This document shows, one piece after another, positions 21,458 to 32,062 of a stretch of DNA of 64,000 nucleotides (positions within the stretch are counted from its first letter, which is position 1; each line of letters begins with the position of its first letter). The position numbers and the translations under genes are program-made. The DNA comes from Ustilago trichophora (taxonomy: Eukaryota; Basidiomycota; Ustilaginomycetes; Ustilaginales; Ustilaginaceae). Location of the stretch: contig OOIN01000002.1 in assembly GCA_900323505.1 (NCBI GenBank), positions 1,674,001 through 1,738,000 of the forward strand, given 5' to 3'. A model generated the notes under the pieces. The model saw only the letters and a list, made by a program, of their open reading frames with translations, did no database searches and was not told the DNA's origin.

Positions 21458-22975
21458 AACAGCATTGGATAAGTAAATTTGTTGCATATATGTTGTTTCA
21501 CGGTAGGTCATTCTATTGAGCTGTCTCAAGGGGGTGACAACATCCATCATAGATCGCAAAGTTGCACAGCCTAACGTCGGATCGGATCTTGACATGGGCG
21601 GCTTTTCGACAGCGACAGCGATGAATGAGGCAACCAAGCAGGCGTGTTGGTGGCTTGGCATGCATCAGATGCCAGGGCAGTTCGGCTTGGTTGACACACA
21701 ACCTGGGACATGTGAAGCAGCTGAGTCTGTACCTTTTCGCATCTATGGGACCCTGAGAGCAGCGCCAGACGAAGTTTGCGCCGCTGCAACCAGATTACCT
21801 ATTCTTCGCATAGGTTCCGAGCTGTTTCGGGTGATCAATCAAATGACGAGATGACTTGACTTGAAAGCATTAACAAAAACCGGTGCTAATGTAACAAGGA
21901 GCTGAAGCGAGGACGACACGGCGAGGAGAGGGGCAAAGCGCGTGCCAGCGAAAAGGTCAAAGTGGCTGGCAGAAATTTGGCTTGAGAGAGCAGAAATGAT
22001 TTGCAGGCATGCATGCAATTGAAAAGAAGCGTGGGAAGGGAAAATACAGTAATGCACCTTCCGAGAGGCACTTTGTCAGTCGAGCTGTCAGCAATCAACC
22101 TTTTCTTTCCTTTCCCCCACAGGCTCGACGCGCTCGCTTCGCGTCGTCTTGAGACACACCGCTGTCAAAGTGCAGTCAACTTTTTTAGATTTCGAAGGTT
22201 CTGCTCCGAGAGACGCTCACAAAAGCCGGACGTGAGCATTCCACCCCGAGCCTTCTTTAGACCCGTTTGCAAAGAGATCTGCACGCACACACAAATCCTC
22301 TCTCTGGCCATGCACAATCGCAGCCACCCTGTCTCGTCTCCTTGGGTGTCGTACAAGAGCCAGACTGTACAGTATGCAAATGCGAAGCTCGGCAACGCTA
22401 GGATAGTGGGACGATGGTTGATCGTTTTATACGCTTGGCATGCAGCTCCTTCTGCCGACCAGGCAACCAAGGAACGAGAATCACTCTGATCCGGTTGGGT
22501 GACTGTGAAAAGCTCTTCCGATACTTTTACACTGTTCGGCTTGATGCTGAGGATGGCGTACAGTATGTGGTGTGCGTCTCTCCCTTCATCCGATCCTTTG
22601 CAACCGTCACCTTCGCTCCGCTCTTCCTAGTCCCCCCTTCACCATTCCTAGCTTCGTCTCCATCTTGGCTTCCTTCATCACTCGTTGCGCAAGAGTCATG
22701 CCTCGACACCACCTCTCACCTCTGTCACTTTGAACCGATCCGACCACTTCTCGACGCTCAACACTCTCTAGCCTCGACTCTATACCCTGTCGCTCAAACG
22801 TCATTTGCCTCTCCATACGCTCTTTCTACTCCATTTCAATCGCTCCCCGTCCGCTTCCTTCAGCGAAGAAGCATCCTACGCCAATCATTCGATACACTTG
22901 GTCTTCGTCTATCTGCTACGATTTTGCTTCCGATCGTTCTCTCTTTCTGAATTCTTCCGCTTTGCTCCTTCTACA
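21458..22975. other. Intergenic, CT-rich leader at right end
   Basis: No gene recognised; open frames of 60-178 codons overlap in several frames without motifs. The last 350 bp are pyrimidine-rich on the + strand (many TTCC and CTC runs), typical of a fungal promoter or 5' leader for the gene starting at 22976. Confidence 0.45.
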
Positions 22976-25198
22976 ATGATGAGCTCTCGCCTCATCCGCG
23001 CTGCTGTGGTCAGCTTTCTCTTGACCCTTGGATCGACGTGTGTGCAGGCCGCACCTCTCCAAGTCACTCTTTCCAACAATCCAACCACATGTCAACCCAT
23101 GAAGATATCCTGGGACACCTCTGCCGGCACCGCACCATGGACCGTCACAGTAGCTCCACTCGGCCATGTCCCCATATCCGTCACATTGCCAGCGAACTAC
23201 ATGACCAGCAAAAGCTGGCATTGGGATTGGGACGTCCCCGGTTACACCAATGCCGTCTCCTCCGTCATCGTCGCCGTGTCTGATAGCACAGGTAGGGTTG
23301 CTGGTACATCTGGGTTGTCGAAACTCAACAGGGCAGGCAGCTGTTCTGCCCCACCAGAGCATCTCGACTTTATCTGGTACCCTCCAGGTGGCAGTCCCAA
23401 ACAGTGCGAGGATTGGCTCCTGACGGTGCAAGAAGATCGTGGTAATCTCGGGCTCAAAATGCCAGTCGATCTGCTGATCCTCCCTGAGAACGATGTACCC
23501 ACACGACTTCGCATCACCGACCAAAAGCATAGCAGCGTGGATTGGACAGTCAACTATGCCAGAGGAACCAGTTTCGCCATCGCCTCGTTCGACGCTGGTA
23601 CGTCGGGAACGGGTGGAGTGGGTGGTCAGGCATATACGGTGGGTCATGGCAGATCTACCTCCTGTATAGGTGCCAATCAGCGCGAGGCGGTTGCTGGTCT
23701 ACCGGCCGCTTCGAGCACTGCTTCCCCCGTCGCAGCATCATCCACTTCAGCACCATCGCGCATGGCAACTTCTCGGCTCCCCACCACTGCTGCAAGCACC
23801 AACGCCAAGTCCAACCCCACCTCTACAGCTGCAGCAAAGGTGGACGCAACCTCTGAAAAATCTTCCACCTCAAGTGGAGTCATCGGTGGAGCTGTTGGTG
23901 GCGTTCTCGGCGCGCTGGTCTTGGCAGGTCTCGTCGGATTCTGCTACCGACGACAGCGCAACAACAGAGGTCCAGACGAGTATGGCGTCTACCCCAACAA
24001 TGAAAAGCGCTCCTTCTTTGGTGGGCTCGGATCAGGCCGTTCCGCCGACCGCATGGGCTACACTTCCAACAAGGAAGCTGGCCGATTCGGCGCCTCCACC
24101 GATCAGCAGGGTGGCATCTCGCCCTTTGTTACCGGTCGCGCTTCCCCCTGGAGATGGTCGTCGCGCCCCGTTGGGCTGTCGGACAACCAAGATATGGCCC
24201 AAATCGCTGAGGACAGGAGAGCTATCGTTGGCCGATTCAACGACGGTCCTGGCTCGGTAGGACATTCGAGCTCGGTCAGCTTGCACCGGGGTCGGGATTC
24301 ATTTGGTGGTGGAAGTGCGAGTATGGGTGGCGGTGGGTTGAATATCGCACCAAGCGTGCATTCGGTCGTGCCTGATGATGCGTTATTCCCGCCTCCTATG
24401 CCGCTGAACAGGAACATGATGCCGAGTCACGGTGGCGGTGGCAACTTTGCACCAGCACCAGGTGCAGGAGTCGGCGCTGGCGTCGGTGCAATCGGCATGA
24501 AGCAAAACTGGAACAACATCAATCGCGATCGATCCGACCCTTCCGATTCACAACAGCATCGCGATCCCTTCCGCAACCCTGCCAACGTCATCAACTCGCC
24601 ACCTAAGGAAGCACCTCTTCCCTCGATACAGTCGCAGTATCAACAACAACAACAATCACAGAATGAATCTTCCCTGCCTCGATCTCGACAGCACCCAGCA
24701 TCGCGAGACTCTATGGCAGCCATTGCCGGTCTTCCTCTATCCCCCTCTTCCACCTACACTGCCGCCAATGGATCCGGAGTCGCCACCCGATCGCGCGATC
24801 TCACCGGCATCTCCAACCCTTTCAACTCCCAATCCCAACTACCTTCCCGCATCGAAGAACAAGACCTCTCCACAATGCGCATCCCTCCACCAGCCCCCAT
24901 TTCAACCTCCCTATTCGATCCGTACGCCCACGCTTCCCGTCTCTATACAGACGAAGAAGTAGCCCATATCTCGGCTGCCCTTCACAACCACAACACCTCC
25001 TCCGAAAGAGCAAACGCTGCCACACCTACCTCGTTCACATCTACAAATAGCGGACCCAGATACGTCGACCCAAAGGAATCCGCAGCCAGATTCAGAACTT
25101 TGGAAACCCAACTGTTGAACGACAGGAAAAAAGTCGTCTCGAAACATTTCGATGACGATCTCTCGGATGATGACGGTGGATTGCCTTACATGTCTTAA
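22976..25198 (+). CDS. Single-pass type I membrane protein with Ser/Thr-rich stalk
   Basis: 740 codons from the ATG at 22976 (a second ATG follows directly); the frame extends 57 codons upstream only from a TTG. A signal peptide covers about residues 1-25 (hydrophobic AAVVSFLLTLGS, cleavage likely after VQA). The outer domain at 26-230 contains four cysteines after the predicted cleavage site (C39, C123, C144, C230), which may pair. A Ser/Thr/Ala-rich stalk follows at 231-300, then a membrane helix at 301-323 (GVIGGAVGGVLGALVLAGLV) flanked by YRRQR. The cytosolic tail is about 415 residues, rich in Gly, Ser and Gln. The layout resembles fungal cell-wall sensors or glycoproteins, but no known sensor domain is visible, so function is open. 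Confidence 0.75.
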   Translation: MMSSRLIRAAVVSFLLTLGSTCVQAAPLQVTLSNNPTTCQPMKISWDTSAGTAPWTVTVAPLGHVPISVTLPANYMTSKSWHWDWDVPGYTNAVSSVIVAVSDSTGRVAGTSGLSKLNRAGSCSAPPEHLDFIWYPPGGSPKQCEDWLLTVQEDRGNLGLKMPVDLLILPENDVPTRLRITDQKHSSVDWTVNYARGTSFAIASFDAGTSGTGGVGGQAYTVGHGRSTSCIGANQREAVAGLPAASSTASPVAASSTSAPSRMATSRLPTTAASTNAKSNPTSTAAAKVDATSEKSSTSSGVIGGAVGGVLGALVLAGLVGFCYRRQRNNRGPDEYGVYPNNEKRSFFGGLGSGRSADRMGYTSNKEAGRFGASTDQQGGISPFVTGRASPWRWSSRPVGLSDNQDMAQIAEDRRAIVGRFNDGPGSVGHSSSVSLHRGRDSFGGGSASMGGGGLNIAPSVHSVVPDDALFPPPMPLNRNMMPSHGGGGNFAPAPGAGVGAGVGAIGMKQNWNNINRDRSDPSDSQQHRDPFRNPANVINSPPKEAPLPSIQSQYQQQQQSQNESSLPRSRQHPASRDSMAAIAGLPLSPSSTYTAANGSGVATRSRDLTGISNPFNSQSQLPSRIEEQDLSTMRIPPPAPISTSLFDPYAHASRLYTDEEVAHISAALHNHNTSSERANAATPTSFTSTNSGPRYVDPKESAARFRTLETQLLNDRKKVVSKHFDDDLSDDDGGLPYMS

Positions 25199-25480
25199 GC
25201 GAGGCCTGGTTGCTGAGCTGGACCTTTTCGTTTTCGATCCTTGTACTTTTTCTTTTCGGTCTTTCATTCTTGTTCAATGTTAATACCAGTCAGGAATCTG
25301 GTGTACACAAAAGTTGAATGGGGTTCATCAAGATGCGTGAGGTCATAGACACTCACCATGTATTGGCAAACAACGACAACAGGGTGTTTGTGGTGCTTCT
25401 GCGAGGCTATATTTAGGCTATAGCTCCTAGCAATGAAGAGACTTCGATGACATGGTGAAACAGATGCTGAAATGAACTCT

Positions 25481-28027
25481 CTATAGCGATACAGTATAGT
25501 CTGTGAGCCCGAGCAAGCTGCTCGACTGGGTCAATGCGTTGCCCTCTGAATCTGTGATCTTTACCAAACCCTTCTCCTTCGCCTGCTGCAGGTAGTCGGT
25601 GAAGCCAGTCGAGCCAAGCGACTGGTAGAAAGCGCCAATTCCGCCTGGTCCCGGGTTGCGCTTTGACACCTCATTTGACAACTTGGTCTTGGTCACCCCC
25701 TCACCGTTTAAGGCTACCAGACCGTCAATCAGAGGGCGGAAGCGGGTGGCATCATCGGCGGGGACAGGGCCTGAGGATGTAGTGGCTTCCGAGGAAGTCG
25801 AGCGCTGCAGAGAGGCTAATACTTGGCTCGTCTCTTTACGAAGCGCTTCCAGGTCTTGTGCTTTTCGTTGCTCCTCTTTGCTGTTTGAGGTAGAGTCTTT
25901 GCTTTTGCCGAAGGAGAACAGGCTGGTGCGAGATTTGGTCTGGCCGTTCGAAGCATTGTGAGCACCAGCGTCATCCGAATCCTCGTCCTCGCCATCAGTG
26001 ATGTTGGTCTTGGATCCCGGGCGGACCAATCGAGGGTGGAGTCGGATATGTCGGATACCTGGCTTAAAACCTGGCTCTGTGGTAACAATCTTGGCAGCCA
26101 CAGCAGCCTCAAGGTGCTCCTGGAAATCTTCCGCCGACTTTGCCTTCAAGCCCGGCACGACGACGGAAGAGCGTTGCGTACCGATGATCGAGTGGCAAAA
26201 GTAGTCGGTCGAGTAATTGCGTCCCTCGACCATCTGCTCGAGCAGCAGCGTGGCGAGGGGAGAGAAGACGAGTGGAATCTCGTGTCCATTAAAGATGGCA
26301 CGGCGTTTCTGAATTGCGCCTTTGAGTGGAGACTCATTCTTGGGCGTGCTTTTCGAAAAGCTAAAGTCTAGAATGCCTCGCTTGACAGCCGACATCTTCT
26401 TGTCAACCGAAGGAGTGGGTGTGATAGCAGTATCAGCGATTCGACCAGCGCTGGGAGTAATCTGGCCGGTGTGTGCATGTAAGTATTTGGGGTGCAGCTC
26501 GACTACGAGTACTCCTTCTTGATCAGTGGTTGCAGATCGTGCTACACCTGCCTTTTCGGCGGCCGCAATGTATTCTCGCCAGCCGGGAACCCCAGCGAGG
26601 GCATAGGCATCGACCACTCCTTGGCGGGCCAGGAGGGAAAGCTGCATTCCGACAAAAGAACATAGCGGTTTCGAGTTGCCCTGCGATTTCTGCTCCTTGC
26701 AGATCTCAATCAGTGGGAAGAAGGGCTTGAGCTTGGCTGGCAATTCGGTGGTAGTGGTGGCAGGGGTAGCATTGGCATTAGAAGGCGCGGGCTTCTGGCG
26801 GTTGGGAGTACCACTAGAAGACGTCGAAGAGGTGCTCTGCATCATCGGGATCGAGGATGCAGCAGCCTTGGCAGAATCTTTGAGAGCCACCCATTCATGA
26901 CCGGCCGGACCCGACGAACCGAGCTTCACAATGCCGGCGGCCTCAGCAACGGCGGCATACTCAGCCCATTTGGCTGCGCCAGCACGAACAAAGATGCCTC
27001 GATCCAAAGAGACGAGTCGAGCAGCGACCATTGAGCGCAATGGCTTGGGATTGCCCTCCTTCTTGATCTGCTCCAGAAGCTGGATGAGAGGATCAAAGAG
27101 CTGCAGAGTTCGGTTCGAAGGACGTCGATCCTGGTGCTTGAGGGCTCCCGGTGGCTTGCCTACCGATAAGCTGCTATTCGAAGGGGCCGAAGAGGACTGA
27201 TTGCCGGCAGTGTTAGGATGATGGCCGTGTTTAGAGGGCGTTTGGGGACCTGTCGAGGAGTAACCACTGTACGACTTGCCGTCCTTGTTGGTCTGTACGC
27301 CGAGCACATCTTGGCGCCATGACATCACAACATTTGCAGAAGCTTCGAGAATCGGAACGGCGCCAATGGGGGGCGTCACCAGGACGACACTGTACCCACG
27401 ATTCCTGAGAATGCCAAGCGGATAAGCAAAGTCGCGGTCTCCAGAGATGAGCACAACAGTGGCAGGTGCAGGCTGATCGATAGCGTATGCGAGCAGGTCG
27501 GTGATCATCATCTTGTCAGCCACATCCTTCCTGCCGCTCTTGGGAGTGTCGATGAGACTGACGCCGCATCCTTGCAGTTCGCTTCTGAGCTGCACCTGTG
27601 CGGCGTTGGGTGCCTGCGTCTCGGAGGAAAGCTCGAGATAGGCTTTGAAGCTGACAATAGGACCAACATCGAGGTTCTGGATCGCAGAGCGGACGGCGAG
27701 AGCCACCGAGCGGCCGGACGAGCCAGTTGGGGGAGCGCAGTTGTCTACGTCCCAAAAGATCGCAATGGGTTCAGAGTCCTCCTTGAAGCGATCTCGCTTC
27801 GACTTGCCATTGGTCGGCGGTGGCGACGACTCGCGTTGCTTCTCATCCCGATCTGAAACGCTCTTTCCTTTGCTAGACGACGATCTCGGAAGGAGCTGCG
27901 TAGCAAGAAGGAGGGATCCAGTGCCGAGACCGGCGAGCGCTAGCCATCGAACACTAGGCTCTCGAAAGTATTGAGCAAGAGTGCTCAGAGAAGCTGAGGC
28001 AGCCGCATCTTGACGATTGGAGGCCAT
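25481..28027 (-). CDS. NYN-domain putative ribonuclease with repeated LOTUS-like modules
   Basis: A single exon of 848 codons with ATG at 28025-28027. A hydrophobic stretch at about 28-46 could be a membrane anchor or part of a mitochondrial presequence. The NYN (PIN-like nuclease) domain covers about 86-235, with candidate metal-binding acids D93/D95 (FWDVDN), D168/D171 (KDVADK) and D197/D199 (SGDRDF). After a Ser-rich linker come at least three, probably four, similar winged-helix-like units of about 75-80 residues, each starting F-x-PLI/PL-x-x-L and ending with a G-hydrophobic-V/I-K strand (near 325-400, 450-530, 610-690 and 765-845). This layout recalls MARF1/limkain-b1, where NYN is joined to LOTUS (OST-HTH) RNA-binding units. 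RNA cleavage or decay near a membrane is inferred. The LOTUS call is from pattern only. Confidence 0.75.
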   Translation of the reverse strand: MASNRQDAAASASLSTLAQYFREPSVRWLALAGLGTGSLLLATQLLPRSSSSKGKSVSDRDEKQRESSPPPTNGKSKRDRFKEDSEPIAIFWDVDNCAPPTGSSGRSVALAVRSAIQNLDVGPIVSFKAYLELSSETQAPNAAQVQLRSELQGCGVSLIDTPKSGRKDVADKMMITDLLAYAIDQPAPATVVLISGDRDFAYPLGILRNRGYSVVLVTPPIGAVPILEASANVVMSWRQDVLGVQTNKDGKSYSGYSSTGPQTPSKHGHHPNTAGNQSSSAPSNSSLSVGKPPGALKHQDRRPSNRTLQLFDPLIQLLEQIKKEGNPKPLRSMVAARLVSLDRGIFVRAGAAKWAEYAAVAEAAGIVKLGSSGPAGHEWVALKDSAKAAASSIPMMQSTSSTSSSGTPNRQKPAPSNANATPATTTTELPAKLKPFFPLIEICKEQKSQGNSKPLCSFVGMQLSLLARQGVVDAYALAGVPGWREYIAAAEKAGVARSATTDQEGVLVVELHPKYLHAHTGQITPSAGRIADTAITPTPSVDKKMSAVKRGILDFSFSKSTPKNESPLKGAIQKRRAIFNGHEIPLVFSPLATLLLEQMVEGRNYSTDYFCHSIIGTQRSSVVVPGLKAKSAEDFQEHLEAAVAAKIVTTEPGFKPGIRHIRLHPRLVRPGSKTNITDGEDEDSDDAGAHNASNGQTKSRTSLFSFGKSKDSTSNSKEEQRKAQDLEALRKETSQVLASLQRSTSSEATTSSGPVPADDATRFRPLIDGLVALNGEGVTKTKLSNEVSKRNPGPGGIGAFYQSLGSTGFTDYLQQAKEKGLVKITDSEGNALTQSSSLLGLTDYTVSL

Positions 28028-28810
28028 CGATTGGCCGTGGCACTGCTTCGATCACAGTACCTTGGAGGATCGCAGAGTCTATTTGAGGTCTACGGCTTGC
28101 GTGCACCTGCAGTGGCGCACCGAGATAGAACACGAAAGCTTGAACAAAATGAAGGCGATGCAAAGGAGCGTGGAGCGGGAACCGGGCCGAGAATCTTGGA
28201 CAAATATGAGGATGAGAGGAGGTGTTGATGGTGGTGGCAAAGGCAAAGGCAAAGGCAAAGGAGAGTGACGAGGGGAGATATCTAAGCTTTGGTGTTGGTC
28301 TGAGCTCAGTTTCTACAAAAGCTTCCAGGCACGCCACGGCTGACCTGAAAATGCGCAAAAGCCAATTTGCTGCGTAGCAAATCAAGCGCAGGCACACAAA
28401 GCCAACGCTCCACTTTCGAATCTTCCGCCTCCACTTCTTCATTCAGAGAAGCGCAGCTTCCGTCGACCCTTTCGAAGCTCCTGTGAGTGTGCTCTGTCAA
28501 TCACATTGCCGGGGAACCTTTGGCTTTTCTTTGTCGGCGTAGCCGTATCTTCGGCAATTGGCGTGCGAGCAAACGCTACGGCCCTTCTCAAAGCTTGAGC
28601 TTGTTGCTGTGATTTGATTTTGATTTTTGGCTACAGTCAGTCGCGTGGAGTATCCACTATGATGATTCAGGGTCGTTGGAAGAAAGCCGAATAAACTTTA
28701 AAGCTGCTGGAAGAACCGAAAAAGGTGCTTCGACGGCCAAAACTTTTTTGAGATGTCGACCAAATCATCTTGAACCTTGATTCGCCTCAGAGCTTTCACC
28801 GGTCTATACA
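28028..28810. other. Divergent promoter region
   Basis: It lies between the start of the NYN gene (-) and the cupin gene (+). A hexanucleotide repeat (GGCAAA)4 is at 28236-28259. No gene recognised. Confidence 0.5.
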
Positions 28811-29500
28811 ATGTCGCAGCTATACCACTATCCACAGACAAGCGAAGAGCTGATACGACACTACAAGCTCGAACCTCATCCAGAGGGCGGCTACTATGCA
28901 GTCACATGGGTGATGGGCGAGAGGGTCAAGTCACCCTTCGCTTCCGACGACGAGGAGCGCAACATTGCTACCTGCATCTACTATCTATTGTGTCACAAGA
29001 CTGCCGGATGTACCGACAAGCCTATATTCTCTGGCAGCTCGGATGAGCCAGATCCGTTCAAGACATGGAACAGCGATATCGGTGTATTGCATCTCAACAA
29101 GTCGTCAACAATGCATGTCCACCACGCTGGCAGGACAAAGTACACGCTCATCTCGGCCAAGGCTCCGCTCGGTCAAGGGTTGGTAGATGAGAACGGAGAC
29201 CCGCTCACAAAGACGGTGGTGATGGGTGATGATATTGCGAATGGAGAGGTGCGACAGCTTGTCGTAGAAGGCGGCTGGTGGAAGGTCAGCGAAGTCCTAG
29301 AGGAAGACCGAGCCGCTGTCAGGGACGGAACAGTCGACGGCGCACGAGTGGGCGCTCTCATATCCGAGGTCGTCACACCAGGCTTCCACTGGAACGATCA
29401 TACATATTTGAACCAAGCAAAGCTCAGAGAACTCTTTACAGGCAGCCCGCGCGCAGAAGAGCTCTACCAGAAGTACAAGAAGTATGTCAAGGAGCTGTGA
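28811..29500 (+). CDS. Cupin_5 (DUF985) family protein
   Basis: A single exon of 229 codons. The start of the family is clear: LIRHYKLEPHPEGGYYAVTW at residues 13-32, followed by IATCIYYLL and a cupin barrel containing STMHVHHAGRTKY (a histidine-rich metal-binding-type strand) near 97-109, with a second histidine region at GFHWNDHTY near 195-203. The length fits the family. Members are small cytosolic proteins; some plant and bacterial relatives are linked to sugar-nucleotide or stress responses, but no reaction is settled. The fungal tail contains extra acidic stretches (VLEEDRAAV). It converges on the next gene with 191 bp between stop codons. Confidence 0.85.
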   Translation: MSQLYHYPQTSEELIRHYKLEPHPEGGYYAVTWVMGERVKSPFASDDEERNIATCIYYLLCHKTAGCTDKPIFSGSSDEPDPFKTWNSDIGVLHLNKSSTMHVHHAGRTKYTLISAKAPLGQGLVDENGDPLTKTVVMGDDIANGEVRQLVVEGGWWKVSEVLEEDRAAVRDGTVDGARVGALISEVVTPGFHWNDHTYLNQAKLRELFTGSPRAEELYQKYKKYVKEL

Positions 29501-29691
29501 ACGACTCAGAAGACCGGATTTCAAGGCTTTCTTAGTGTAAGATATCTCGCAAACAATGGATTGTCATGGATTTGGTACCGCTAGACAGATGTTGATATAG
29601 AATACATATGATAAACGAGCAAGACCAAAAGAGCAGTGACTTGGAGGCGGGTTCCTTTGTCAAATGAGGTTGAGAAATTTGATGTTCGCTT

Positions 29692-30510
29692 CTACTTGGA
29701 TCCGTAGCCTCGGACAGGGAAGAGCTTGTCAAAGTTCTTGCGGTCCATGAACCAGGGATCTTTGGGATCAAGCTGAGCCTTTGCCTCCACTTCTGCTGGA
29801 GTCAAACCTTGGCCACCTGCAACCTCGGACCAGTCGGTCTCACCGCGGAGGCTGAGCTTGAAGCGCGACCAGTATTGCGTGTAGAGATTTTTTGCCTTGG
29901 TCTCGAATAGTGGAGTGGGTGCGGCCTCGAGTTGATATCCGAATGTGACGTCTTCCCCGAGCAAGATGGACGAGGGGACCTTCTGACGCTTGCCCGAGGT
30001 GGCCGAAACGACGCGCCTTCCCTTGCCCTGGGCAAATTGCTCGATTTCGACTGCTGATGTTCTGTCTCGACGGTAGAGCGCATCAAGTGGGTGGAAGCGT
30101 TCACAATGATCTTGAGGGTTGAGCGGCGCACTCCTCTGTGAGCGCATGGAAGGAGGCAAGAACGCGCGGAAGGGCCGCGCTGCTGTTCGAATGCCAATTT
30201 GCGAAGTGGCTGGGTACAAGGTCACCCGGGTAGCGAGCCTTGAAGGTGTCCAGAAGAAGAACAGACCAAGACTACCACCTATCACAGCGACAGCAGCACC
30301 AGTAGCGTATCTAAGCATGGGTGGCGCCAGTTTCGTCTTTTCCGGATCGCGTGAGAGGATGGGCCAGCTGAGATGCTGTGTGAGCAGGAAGCCTTGGTAG
30401 CATCCTGCGCCTGTGAAGACGGTTCCGATGAAGTAGTAAAGCGCCCGTTTCATCCCGGGTGGGCCTCTGTAGAGCACCCTCGCCCCTGATACCGCTGATG
30501 CTGCGCTCAT
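29692..30510 (-). CDS. Two-helix membrane protein, probably mitochondrial
   Basis: 272 codons from the ATG at 30508-30510; the frame continues 23 codons upstream only from a GTG. Two hydrophobic segments are seen, at about 24-46 (ALYYFIGTVFTGAGCYQGFLL) and 69-91 (YATGAAVAVIGGSLGLFFFW), followed by a basic soluble region and a C-terminal segment ending KLFPVRGYGSK. The pair of helices separated by a short loop, then TRVTLYPATSQIG, is reminiscent of TMEM223/TMEM186-type inner mitochondrial membrane proteins. That assignment is weak. No other domain is visible. Confidence 0.6.
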   Translation of the reverse strand: MSAASAVSGARVLYRGPPGMKRALYYFIGTVFTGAGCYQGFLLTQHLSWPILSRDPEKTKLAPPMLRYATGAAVAVIGGSLGLFFFWTPSRLATRVTLYPATSQIGIRTAARPFRAFLPPSMRSQRSAPLNPQDHCERFHPLDALYRRDRTSAVEIEQFAQGKGRRVVSATSGKRQKVPSSILLGEDVTFGYQLEAAPTPLFETKAKNLYTQYWSRFKLSLRGETDWSEVAGGQGLTPAEVEAKAQLDPKDPWFMDRKNFDKLFPVRGYGSK

Positions 30511-30737
30511 GCTTTGTGTATATAGACGGCGATGTTGGTATGGATGGTGTTTCTTTCGAGCCAACAAAGAAAGCAGCACCAGAAGAACGCATCCTTACTG
30601 GCTGAGCCAAACTTCCAATTTCACCTTTTGACCCTGAAGCCAAAGGCAAGATCTTCCGTTTTCCGATGTCAGCCATAGGAGAAATAATTACGATGTAAGG
30701 ATATATTAACGCTCCTGAGGAATAACATGGCTTGTCT

Positions 30738-30826
30738 GGCCCTATAGCTCAGCGGTAGAGCGTTGGCTTCCAGATCTTCTGTCAGGAATATTCCAAAGGT
30801 CATCCGTTCAAATCGGGTTGGGGTCA
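30738..30826 (+). tRNA. tRNA-Trp(CCA) with 17-nt intron
   Basis: It folds with acceptor GGCCCTA/TGGGGTC, D arm GCTC-AGCGGTA-GAGC, anticodon loop TTCCAG plus T, variable loop AGGTC, T arm ATCCG-TTCAAAT-CGGGT and discriminator A at 30826. The anticodon CCA is at 30770-30772 behind a U33. The AGGTC, TTCAAAT and GGGGTCA elements match eukaryotic tRNA-Trp. The intron is 30774-30790, in the canonical place. The pair closing the anticodon loop is C31-T39, a mismatch. A reading as tRNA-Gly(TCC) would need a broken D stem and is less likely. Confidence 0.85.
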
Positions 30827-30834
30827 AGAATTAC

Positions 30835-30844
30835 TTTTTTTTTT
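30835..30844 (+). terminator. Pol III terminator of tRNA-Trp
   Basis: A run of ten T begins 9 nt after the tRNA discriminator base. Confidence 0.85.
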
Positions 30845-32062
30845 ATTGCTTTTCCTTCTGCCTGACAGCGTAGGGTTGGAACCATCAAGACCATGCACTT
30901 CCTTCAACATCATGGCAGATTCTCGTTTACGTCAAGCCTCGTCTTGACGGTAACACGCCGGCTCGCAAGATCATGCCATCTTGACGACGTGTCCGAAATA
31001 TTTTCGCGATCCCTGTACGGCAATTTACAGCAGACACCGGATCGACGTGGCTCAAGGTACGATGATGAAACTAGGTCAAATGTGTCACGGATCTATGCTA
31101 TCATCATACTGTGCTGTATCTTGACGCTTGCATCTCGCGAAAGCGTGTCGTTTGCGCAACCGATGGAACTTCTACTCTTCTCAAGTAATAATTCATTACC
31201 ACTGCCCGAAAGAGAAGGTTTGCCTCATGTCCAGGCGCAAAGCAATGATGGTTCTGTCTCGCGTCGGCAAGGTTGTCTTCCTCGCTTTAGGTTCATGGTT
31301 TCTTTCAACGAAGCTAGACGAACTCGATGTTATCCGATGCTGCATTTCGTCACCGCGAGGACAGAACGCCATCGTGCAGCTGTCAAGGCGTCACGTTGCC
31401 ACGCACAGACCAAATGTGGAAATCCTGTGCTTTGCCAGGCTGGGCTGTGCTACCGAGCCCGACAAAATTTATCGACTGGCAGTGTCACTGTGTGGCCAGA
31501 TGGAATGTGGAGGTTTTGCTGTTCTCCCAAGACTGCACTTGCGCTCGTGCTCAACTGGCGTCCAAGCAGATAGCGGCCCAACTTCCACCTCGGTTGAACA
31601 AGCGCCATGTCGGAGCAGCCCCGTGCTTTGAAGCCCGAATGGCGTGAAACCAGAGCTCCTTCCCGCCTCATGACAGCACGAGTACTGTATCTAAATTAGG
31701 TTCAGTTCGACGTCCGATAGCTGTGCTACGTTAGGTCGCAGTTGCTTTGCACGTCAAACAGCTGCGCCTGAGAGTCTCAAAGATTGTAGCACTCTTTCTG
31801 TTGTGCTCATGTCCTGTGAAGATGTAGACGAGACAAGAAGCGCTCTGATGAGGAACCTGTCCCGATGTTCGAATGCTAAATTGTGCTTCCTACGGTCTGT
31901 CGAGTAGAGCTCCCCCTGCGCAAGTGCCTACCTTGCTATGGAGTTGTTGAAAACGGGCAATAACATATATACATGGCCAGCTCAGCGCCTCAGAAGTCTC
32001 TTTGACCTCGTAACACATCCACACGTAACACCCGACACAAATCATAACCCATATCTATCAAC
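30845..32062. other. Intergenic; promoter of the small two-exon gene at right end
   Basis: Open frames of 226, 167 and 106 codons overlap on the + strand between 30893 and 31647 in different frames, without motifs; none is called. A TATATA at 31966-31971 lies 92 bp before the ATG of the next gene and a CCCCT (stress-response-element-like) at 31913-31917 lies about 150 bp before it. Confidence 0.45.

Noticed and set aside
30893..31647. Overlapping + strand open frames of 226, 167 and 106 codons
   Set aside because: Three frames open over the same stretch without motifs is typical of non-coding sequence of this composition.
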